Positions 55,531 through 64,000 of a stretch of 64,000 nucleotides of DNA are shown here, one piece after another. Under the pieces are notes generated by a model. It was not told the origin of the DNA. It ran no database searches and worked only from the letters and a program-made list of their open reading frames with translations. Both the position numbers and the translations under genes were made by a program. Positions within the stretch are counted from its first letter, which is position 1. Each line of letters starts with the position of its first letter. The DNA is from Anolis sagrei (taxonomy: Eukaryota > Chordata > Lepidosauria > Squamata > Anolidae): assembly GCF_037176765.1 (NCBI RefSeq), contig NC_090027.1, positions 28,214,349-28,278,348 of the forward strand, given 5' to 3'.

Positions 55531-55727
55531 TAGGTTCTTGTGGGTTTTTTCGGGCTATATGGCCATGCTCTAGAGGCATTTCTCCTGACGTTTCGCCTGC
55601 ATCTATGGCAAGTATCCTCAGAGGTGATCCTCACCTCTGAGGATGCTTGCCATAGATGCAGTTGAAACGTCAGGAGAAATGCCTCTAGAGCATGACCATA
55701 TAGCCCGAAAAAACCCACAAGAACCTA
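55531..55727. mobile_element. Penelope terminal sequence as a 98-bp-arm inverted repeat
   Basis: The left arm (taggttcttgtgggtttttt, ggccatgctctagaggcatt, cgcctgcatctatggcaagt) is followed, after three central bases at about 55628-55630, by its near-exact reverse complement ending aaaaacccacaagaaccta. The sequence is the Penelope 3'/terminal block also present at 30920-31010 and 52490-52580. Only a few mismatches separate the arms. Confidence 0.85.
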
Positions 55728-55779
55728 ACAACAACAACTCTGGATCATTCTGTTATCTTTTAGCAGTAGATAAAAGATA

Positions 55780-56130
55780 TGTAAGGCAAATGCAGTTGTG
55801 GGAAAGAAGGCATCTCTAAACACGTTTCTCTGCTAGTCCCATTAAATTCCCTCCCATCTGAGACAGAAGCGGCTTGGGCTGTGCATGTCAGAATCTCCGG
55901 CAGATCTTGGGAGACATTCCTGGCTTGGAGACTGCATTTAAATCATCCTTAATTATGCACAGAGTTGCTCAAGGCTGAACTGATGAAAGTGCTCCTGTTC
56001 ACATCTTTAACTCTGGCTCCTAGAGGAGGTCATTTTTCATTTGCTTTTAATGAAGCAAATGAACATGGACATAAAGAGTGACAACACGACCCATTAAGCA
56101 TTCCTTCAGGGGAGAAAATTCAGATGGCCT
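55780..56130. other. Possible conserved non-coding block
   Basis: Repeat-free by eye, balanced composition, with homeodomain-like AT motifs (catttaaatcatccttaatt, tttgcttttaatgaagcaaa, the latter a short inverted repeat). By position it could be an enhancer of KCNJ1 or KCNJ5. This is inference only. Confidence 0.25.
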
Positions 56131-56489
56131 GATCCAGAAATGAACAGAAGCCACACTAGAATCACGAGACATAAAAAACTGTGTTAGATACCCCCTTCCC
56201 CTCGTTTAAGTATTCCTATTACTTCTGATTTTCAGGATGCAAGCAGGGTTGAGAGAAGTCCCAAAATTTGCAAAGTGCTACACATAAACACTTGTAAAAG
56301 AGGAGGGAAAAATAAGTAGAGAAATCATTAAAATCAACTCAGTAATACACTCTATGTCCAACAAATGCTGTCTGATAGTTTGAATGGTAGGCAAAACTCA
56401 ATGTGAGGAGGAATGGAATGAAACACACTAAAGGTGAGTTGACACGTTGAAAAGGACAACACCACACTGTAACATTTAATTTCTATTTC
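56131..56489. other. Non-coding stretch
   Basis: Nothing recognised. Confidence 0.3.
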
Positions 56490-57895
56490 TATGTATTTTT
56501 CCCCTGACATTAAGTCCAGTCGTGTTCGACTCTGGGTGTGGTGCTCATCTCCATTTCTAAGCCGAAGAACTGGAGTTGTCCATAGACATCTCATGTGGCT
56601 GGCATGACTACATGGAATGCAATGTGGACTAGGCAAAACTACGGTGAGGTGAATCTGTAATTGGTTAAATGGACGAACCCAGAGGGTGCTCACTAATGCT
56701 CTTCATCTTGGAAAGAAGTGACGAGCGGAGTGCCGCAGGGTTCCGTCCTGGGCTGGGTCCTGTTCAACATCTTTTTAAATGACTTAGATGAAGGGCTAGA
56801 AGGCAGGATCATCAAGTTTGCAGACGACACCAAATTGGGAGGGATATCCAATACTCCAGGAGACAGGAGCAGAATTCAAAACGATCTTGACAGATTAGAG
56901 AGATGGGCCAAAACTAACAAAATGAAGTTCAACAATGACAAATGCAAGATACTCCATTTTGGCAGGAAAAACGAAATGCAAAGATACAGAATGGGGAACA
57001 ATGCCTGGCTTGAGAGCAGTATGTGTGAAAAAGATCTTGGAATCCTCGTGGACAACAAGTTAAACATGAGCCAACAATGTGATGTGGCGCCAAAAAAAGC
57101 CAATGGGATTTTGGCCTGCATCAATAGGAGCATAGTGTCTAGATCTAGGGAAGTCATGCTACCCCTCTATTCCGCTTTGGTTAGACCACGCGTGGAATAT
57201 TGTGTCCAATTCTGGGCACCACAATTCAAGAGAGATATTGACAAGCTGGAATGTGTCCAGAGAAGGGCGACTAAAAGGATCAAGGGTCTGGAGAACAAGC
57301 TCTATGAGGAGCGGCTTAAGGAGCTGGGCATGTTTAACCTGAAGAAGAGAAGGCTGAGGGGAGATATGATAGCCATGTATAAATATGTGAAAGGAAGCCA
57401 CAGGGAGGAGGGAGCAAGCTTGTTTTCTCTTCCTTGGAGACTAGGACATGGAACAATGGCTTCAAACTACAAGAAAGGAGATTCCATCTGAACATGAGGA
57501 AGAACTTCCTGACTGTGAGAGCCGTTCAGCAGTGGAACTCTCTGCCCCGGAGTGTGGTGGAGGCTCCTTCTTTGGAAGCTTTTAAACAGAGGCTGGATGG
57601 CCATCTGTCAGGGGTGATTTGAATGCAATATTCCTGTTTCTTGGCAGGGGGTTGGTCTAGATGGCCCATGAGGTCTCTTCCAACTCTTTGATTCTTTGAT
57701 TCTTTGAATGTCATTACCTTCCCACCAGAGCGGTACCTATTGATCTACTAACATTTGCATGTTTTTGAGCTGCTATGTTGGCAGTAGCTGGGGCTGACAG
57801 CGGAAGCTCACGCCGCTCCCCAGAATTGAACCTGCAACCTTTCAGTCAACAAGCTCAGCAGCTCAGTGCTTTAACCCACCTCGCCACTGGGGTGC
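56490..57895 (-). mobile_element. tRNA-derived SINE split by a CR1
   Basis: Left part 56496-56617 (tail complement cccctgacattaagtccagt) and right part 57705-57895 (ctattgatctactaacattt, then B-box complement gaattgaacctgcaaccttt) join into one SINE of about 310 bp. The CR1 lies between. Confidence 0.82.
56618..57704 (+). mobile_element. CR1 LINE with RT motifs
   Basis: The frame 56718-57491 carries GVPQGSVLG at the RT B box, FADDTKLGG with the catalytic Asp pair, and the C-terminal blocks [17 protein letters not shown] and [21 protein letters not shown] frame change near 57425 moves the last part ([20 protein letters not shown]) to the next frame. It is 5'-truncated and ends with TTTGATTC repeats at 57686-57704. 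Confidence 0.93.
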
Positions 57896-59090
57896 CCTAT
57901 TTCTATGTGTACCAACTTTAAAAAACCCAATCCTTTATGCATTCATGAGAGTATTGTGCAGATGTCCATGCATTCAAAGCTTTTGCAATCCCCTAGTCAT
58001 AAAGTCCCAGCACTATACTGTAATTAAGCCAAATAATTTGTAATTGAAATAGCACACATTCTGTCACTGTTTAACTTTTGTCTCCATCCTTTCACCTTCT
58101 GCTGTTTCCTCTTACTTGAATTGCATCCCATTCAGTAATCATTTGAGGTTTGCAGGGGAAGCTGGTAGCATCTGATGGCAGTCAGATCATGGCAGGAAAT
58201 GAACCAGTAGGAAACAGGGGCAGGTCACACTAGGAAAGATCCAATTACAGCCTGATCAAAGCGGGTACAGCCTTATCAAAGCAGACACCGGCTATATTTC
58301 AGAAGGCAACATCAATTGGGAACAGGACCTTGGATAGCTCCAACTTAAGCAAGGACTTTGAGCCTGAGCTTCATCTTCATTAGAAACCAGGGCTCTAGAT
58401 GACTGAGAAGATCTCTGAACATGGGACTTGTAAATCACTATGAATATTGATGTTGTTGACAGAATAATAGCAGCACATAGTCATAGTGTTCTCTCTAGAT
58501 ATTCTCTAGGTCCTTCAGCATGATTCTGTGGAATTATTGAGCCAAAGTCCTTCATTTCCATAGAGTCAGCTATTATAATATCCACATTTTCGCATGCACA
58601 CACAAAATACAGGAATATATTTTATATATAACATAAATAAAGCATTACGAATAGGCATCCACATTATCCATTATTCTGGATGACTGGTTACCCAGTACTA
58701 AATTTGGATCAAGGCTTTCAGGTGGAAGACAACCTCTCTTTTCCTAGCTGAATATTTACTCTAAAGTAAGGCCCACCAAATTCAAGGGAATTCCTCACCA
58801 GGCAACCGGGTGCACAATGCTGAAGTCTTCAAGAAACAATATTGAGCTTCTTGTGTGTGTGCTTTGAGTTGTATGTCTTTATTTGCATCAAAATAGCTAA
58901 GCTCAGGACTGAGTCTGCATTGCAGTCGCAGCCCAAAAAGTCCATGCTAAATTAGTAAACTCCACAGTGGAGGCTAGAAATGGAAATGGAGATATTTTGG
59001 GATGATACAAATCAGACATTTGTTGTTGCTATCATGTCACTGCTACTATAATTTTAAAGAGCCAGTATATGGAATAAGTTTTAATATTTA
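57896..59090. other. Non-coding stretch, nothing recognised
   Basis: No supported gene or repeat. Confidence 0.4.
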
Positions 59091-59613
59091 TATTGGCCTG
59101 GTACTGTTCAACATCTATATTAATGACTTAGATAAAGGGTTAGAAGGCATGATTATCAAGCTTGTAGACGACACCAAATTGGGTCAAGGGTCTAGAGAAC
59201 AAGCCCTATGAGGAGTGGCTTAAGGAGCTGGGCATGTTTAGCCTGAAGAAGAGAAGGCTGAGAGGAGATATGAAAGCCATGTATAAATATGTGAGAGGAA
59301 GTCACAGGGAGGAGGGAGAAAGCTTGTTTTCTGCTGCCCTGGAGACTAGGGCGCAGAACAATGGATTCAAACTACAAGAAAGGAGATTCCATCTGAACAT
59401 TAGGAAGAACTTCCTGACTGTGAGAGCCATTCAGCAGTGGAACTCTCTGCTTTGGAGTGTGGTGGAGGCTCCTTCTTTGGAAGCTTTTAAACAGAGGATG
59501 GATGGCCATCTGTCAGGGGTGCTTTGAATGCAATATTCCTGCTTCTTGGCAGAATAGGGTTGGACTGGATGGCCCATGAGGTCTCTTCCAACTCTATGAT
59601 TCTATGACTCTAA
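59091..59613 (+). mobile_element. CR1 LINE with internal deletion
   Basis: The sequence goes from the RT C-box region (NIYINDLDKGLEGMIIKLVD, then DTKLG) straight to the C-terminal block (GSREQALRG-like, then [20 protein letters not shown]). About 450 bp present in the copy at 56618 are missing. The first catalytic Asp of the box is Val. Ends with ctatgattctatgactct. Confidence 0.9.
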
Positions 59614-60360
59614 GTGCTTATTGTACTTTTAAAGGTTGTATATTATGCGATGTTGTGGCCTATGGCTGGTACAATAAACAATCCATTCATACTTAATGTA
59701 GAGAGAAAAATGAAAAGGAATCTGCTTTGCTTTCATAACCTAACAATTCCTGCTTTGTATGGGTTTCTGTCACTTTAGTTCTGACAGCTTCCCCGCTTCT
59801 CTGTTTTTATCTTTACCTTCCCATCCCAAAGAAACCCTTTGGGAGGTTTGTTTTTATTTTGGTTTTACTTTATTTGTGTGTTTACTTGTAAAAGCGGGGG
59901 GGGGGGGGGGAGAGAGCATTTACATGCACACATATACTGTGCACATCCTCAGCTTCTGTATGACATCCACCTTCTGCTTTCCAGAGATCCATCTGCTAAG
60001 AAGAGCTAAAAAGGAGAATAGGGATATGCCTATTGGGGAGCAGAAATCCTTGTGGATCATCCGGTGTGCTCAGGATGAGACAGACAGAACTGGCACCAGG
60101 GAGGCTTTGTAGCCAGAAAAGTACAGGCATCTGCGTTTTTGCAAGGCAAATGATGTCTAATCTCTTTCCTCCGGCTCCCCCACCCCATCATCCCATATTT
60201 GTCTGATATGTGCAGCCTGAAATGCCAGGCACCCAAACCCCTCCTTCCCTTGGCATCTCCCCGACCCCCGGCTCTGCTTCCACCTTTCCTTCCCTTTCCC
60301 TTCTTGTTCATTCAGAACAGATGATGCTCTGATCACATGGACCCGTCAACCTCGCCTCCC
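59614..60360. other. Non-coding stretch with a G run
   Basis: About 15 G at 59896-59910. 60040-60340 is pyrimidine-rich and may be promoter-proximal to the predicted exon that follows. Confidence 0.35.
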
Positions 60361-60372
60361 CTCCTTTCCAGC

Positions 60373-60768
60373 CCTTTAAATAGCTATATTACAAGAGAAT
60401 TCATTTGTACTATACTCACAGAGAGAAAGGGGAAGAGAAGGGAGCAGGAGGAGGAGGCAAGGAGAGGGAAATTTAATAGGCAAACATGACAGGGAAGGCT
60501 TAAGGATGAGGATGGAGGGAGCTCTCTCAAAGACCAGGGAGGACAGGGGGGTGTGAGCAATGGTGCTTCATGCCTCTTTTGTTGTAGCAGGCAGGAGGAG
60601 AGAGGGAGCAAGCAAGAGGAGACGTGGCTGGGAAAATCTCTCCCTCTCACAGAGATGCTGATGGCATGGAGTGGACGGTTGCAGAGCACCTGCTTTGCCT
60701 TCAGCCCAGCCTTGGGGTCACCGCCAGCTGCCCCCCAGAATGCCTCATTACAGAATTCCCATTTCCAG
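60373..60768 (+). promoter_or_regulatory. Possible promoter and 5' non-coding exon (KCNJ5 candidate)
   Basis: A TATA-like ctttaaatag lies at 60374-60383. A purine-rich, then GC-richer stretch follows, ending in CAG|GTAAGG at 60768/60769, a strong vertebrate splice donor. The stretch lacks repeats. In mammals KCNJ5 is the next gene, head to head with KCNJ1, and starts with a non-coding exon, so orientation and order would fit. No transcript evidence is available, and other explanations are possible. Confidence 0.3.
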
Positions 60769-62538
60769 GTAAGGCACCTCCCTTTGGAATGCTTTTAAAT
60801 ATATATATAACATGTATTTATCTTTCCATTTGCCTAAGGCAGACTGGAGAAAGCAGGCAGTGATACGATCAGCCAAGGGGAAGGAGTGCTTTAGTGATGT
60901 TAGATTAGAAAAGGAGACAAGAATGATTACCATCTCCCCCATCCATCTCCCTGCTTGCCAGAGGACAACTGGGGAACCCTGGAAAAGCATGCCTCTGGCT
61001 GTGTAAGCTGTTCTTAACCCTTGTAACGATTGGGAAAGTATCCAAAGTTAGTCTGGATTTAGCTCCATGTCAGAATTAGGTTAAATTAATCTGAAGCATT
61101 TAGAAGTCAAATATGAATCTAGAGTTAATTCACAATTTGGTCAAGCAGACTTGGAATGTTAGGTTTTTCATTGCAAATTGTAATATGTAAGCATGGCTGA
61201 TCTAGTTGGACTCTGAGTGTAATGTTCTTATTCCATGATCACCCCACTCACATCTTGTAGATGACAATCTGTGTCGCTTCAAAATGTGACAAGACAGCCT
61301 TGCTACATTTGTGATCTCTCCCTGTCATACATCTCTGGACCTCTGTCCTGAAGTCCTTCCCTGACAGCCCCACTGGCAGGGATCCGTGAATGTATAATAT
61401 GACAGTAATTCAGATGGACTGAACAAAACTAAATGGAGCTTCCATCAACCCAGGCAGTATACCTCTGAACACCAGATGCTGGTGCTTTGTAACAGAGAGA
61501 AGATGTTCCTTGTATGTTGTGCCTCTGCTCTTTTGGGAAGCTGTAGTTTGGATTCAATCAGAATCTTATACTCTAATGACAGTTTGGGGTGATCCAATGA
61601 GGGACCTAACTTTGTTCCTGAAAGGCTGAAATGACCACCTGGAAACAGAAGGTAGGTCAACAATCAGGTTGATCCCACTGATGGAATGAATTAGAAAATA
61701 AAAGTTGTGGGATGACATGTGTTTGCCTGTGTGTGTGTAGCATGAATGTTCTTTTCAACTCAGAGGTGAGCAGATGGGAGCCGGAGGCAGTGCAAACCAA
61801 TATAATCTCATCCGACTGCAGAATTCTGATCAGAAATATCTAGATCCAATTCCTCTTTCGTGTATGTATATCCAATGTGTGGTCTGTGACCAAGCACCAA
61901 AATAGTTGCTGCAACATGGAAGAGATGTTGTAGGAGGGAGTTTATCTACCCACAAAAATCCATTCTTCTATGAGATAATTTAGCCTTTCAGTCTTGACCT
62001 TCTATTGAAATGAAGCCTGAGCGTATTGTGTGCATTTCATATTACTGTGAGCTTGTGCTCCGTCCTGTCACTCCCCCTTCTTCCTCTGCTTTTTCTTGTA
62101 CTGTGGGCCAAACTTGGATGTGGGGACACGAGGCTTGTAAATTTTATCTAGAGACTTCTCTAATTCCTGACAAAGAGAGGAGGTGTGATTCTGTATTTTT
62201 GAGGAAAAATAGGAACTTGACCATCTCTGCACTCCACCAGTCCCTTCTCTTTGGCTTTCCTCTTGACACACCTCTTCCACAAAGGCAGGTGGGATACTGT
62301 GAGGAGATAAATCACAAAAAAGAGATGTTAGGGATAGTCCTTTTGTATTAAAGGTCAGTTCTCCTCCAATTTACAGTACCAGGTTAGGTCTCCTTTTAGC
62401 ACATTCAGTTTGGTCCTGCCTCGATTTTTATTGGCATCTTCATGGGGCAAAGGTCTGTTTTGTGTTGGGAAACTGGACTCTTCTGTTTTTCTGCAAAGTG
62501 CCAATATATCCTTACTACTACATTTTCATAGTCACTAG
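60769..62538. other. Mostly unique non-coding DNA
   Basis: No coding exon or repeat is recognised. If the upstream donor is real, this is first-intron sequence. Confidence 0.4.
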
Positions 62539-62977
62539 TAAAGGTAAAGATTTTCCTTTGACATTAAGTCCATTGGGGATTGGTGCTCATTTCCATTTCT
62601 AAGCTGGATGATAAAAACATCAAATCATCCAGGCGTCCCCTGGGCAATGTTCTTGCAGACGGTCAATTCTCTCACACCAGAAGTGACTTGCAGTTTCTCA
62701 AGTCGCTCCTGACATGACAAAAAAAGCTGAAGAGCCAGCAATGTCCGTAGACACCTCTAAAGTCATGTGGCTGGCATGACTGCAAGGAGTGCCATTACCT
62801 TTCCACCAGAGCGGTACCTATTGATCTACTCACATTTGCATGTTTTTGAACTGCTAGGTTGGCAGAAGCTGGGGCTAACAGCAGGAGCTCATGCCACTCC
62901 CTGGGTTTGAACCTGCGACCTTTTGGTTAGCAAGTTTAACATCTCAGCAGTTTAACCCACTGTGCCACCAGCGGCTC
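62539..62977 (-). mobile_element. tRNA-derived SINE (RTE-like tail) split by another SINE
   Basis: Tail complement gtaaagattttcctttgaca, body ctattgatctactcacattt and B-box complement gggtttgaacctgcgacc are all present. The 62607-62723 segment interrupts it. Confidence 0.85.
62607..62723 (+). mobile_element. Short A-tailed SINE inside the SINE
   Basis: Flanked by aagctg on both sides (62601-62606, 62724-62729). It contains catccaggcgtcccctgggc, ccagaagtgacttgcagttt and cgctcctgacatgacaaaa with an A tail. Probably a 5'-truncated copy of a common lizard SINE. Confidence 0.72.
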
Positions 62978-64000
62978 CTCTAGACTAAGATTAAATATAA
63001 ATACTATTGGCATGCCAATAACAGTCATGATTAATAGCAGTGCTATAGGCGTGTTCTTCTGCTAATCTCGATAAGACTTCAGACCCACTTGGACATTCAA
63101 GGATGTGTAATGCAAACCACATGAGAAGGATGAATGGGACTATACTGGCTTTGTTGCCCTTCCCTGTCTTGGAAAAGAAACATTAAGAACAACAGGACAG
63201 CATCTGAAGGCATGTAGTCTCTTTGGGTTGAGCCACCTTAACATACATGTTTGATGGGGACATAGAAATAGACTTTCCCATGGCTGCCCCTCAGATCTGG
63301 CACTCCTAGCGAGGCCAGAAAGGCCCTCTTCTTATAGGCTAAGACATTTCTTCTCTCATACATTTTTAAATACAGCTCCTAAGAGACTACTGAAATCTTG
63401 ACACTCTACTGCTCTTAAAAATGATTTTTGTCATTTTTAATTGCACGTTTCAAGTTGTTTTTAGTGTCATCAGTAGTTTAATTCCATTTCAATACTGATC
63501 TATTGTACATTTACCTATATTCTAATATGTAAGCTGCATCCCATTTTGGGGAAAGACGGGGTACAATTCATGATGATGCTGATAGTGACCACAACAGAGG
63601 GATTTCGCTGAGGTTGAGATGCAAATATATGCAAGCTTTCTATTCCTCAAGGAGACTTCAGTGGGTTTGGCTGAAGAAACGTGTCCCCTCCGTAGAAGCA
63701 CTATAAGAATTCCCCTAATAACGACATGTTGAAAAACCCCATTCAAAAAATAGCCAACTGTTGTGAGATTTGTGCAAAATCCCTCCTACTCCTGTACAAA
63801 AGACCACTGCATTTGAACTGCTTGTTTTGTGTTTGTTTTACATCACAAAAATTTAAATAACTATTTGTAGCAGGAATGAAATTGTTTGTGAGCAAACCCA
63901 TATTTTCTGAGAACAACAAAAAAATCCTTCATGAAACTTTTTGCCTTTAGCAATGAAATAAGCAAAGCTTCACACTCCTAATTTGAGGCGTCATATTTTT
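62978..64000. other. Non-coding stretch, nothing recognised
   Basis: No supported exon or repeat. KCNJ5 coding sequence is not reached within the window. Confidence 0.4.

Noticed and set aside
60553-60863. Two overlapping plus-strand frames as a small coding gene
   Set aside because: Both run through the strong splice donor at 60768/60769 and match no known protein. A 5' non-coding exon fits better.
60769-64000. KCNJ5 coding exon at the right end
   Set aside because: No frame contains the Kir selectivity filter or N-terminal motifs; it would lie outside the window.

Overview
This is vertebrate nuclear DNA. Its repeats point to a squamate reptile, most likely an iguanian lizard close to Anolis: L2, CR1, L1 and BovB-type RTE LINEs, Penelope-like elements with a GIY-YIG domain, tRNA- and 5S-derived Sauria-type SINEs, SPIN-like hAT elements, Tc/mariner MITEs and a Helitron. 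The species assignment is inference. I see one host protein-coding exon. The rest is intergenic or 5'-intronic sequence made largely of interspersed repeats.

Left end (1-5.5 kb): a G-rich non-autonomous hAT element, then the terminal coding exon of KCNJ1 (Kir1.1/ROMK) on the minus strand, with a good splice acceptor just upstream of its ATG. Upstream of KCNJ1 a segment of about 260 bp occurs twice, 2.3 kb apart. A decayed mariner lies just before the second copy.

Middle (5.5-60 kb): stacked transposable elements, many nested. Notable are a 5'-truncated but open L2 reading frame (536 codons); a Helitron with its A|TC...CTAG|T ends, 3' hairpin and three 290-bp internal units; two SPIN-like hAT elements carrying the same core sequence as that Helitron; a hAT > L1 > mariner-MITE triple nest with target-site duplications (TSDs) at each level; an L1 that split a 24-bp-arm hairpin; three similar copies of a LINE 3' end, each about 0.8 kb; a long inverted repeat made of Penelope terminal sequence; and a probable solo LTR fossil split by a CR1. 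AT-rich microsatellites sit at many L2 tails.

Right end (60-64 kb): fewer repeats. A GC-richer stretch ends in a consensus splice donor at 60768/60769 on the plus strand. In mammals KCNJ5 lies head to head with KCNJ1, so this may be a 5' non-coding exon of KCNJ5. No KCNJ5 coding sequence is present in the window. Several stretches between repeats look like unique, possibly conserved non-coding DNA, but that cannot be judged from one sequence.
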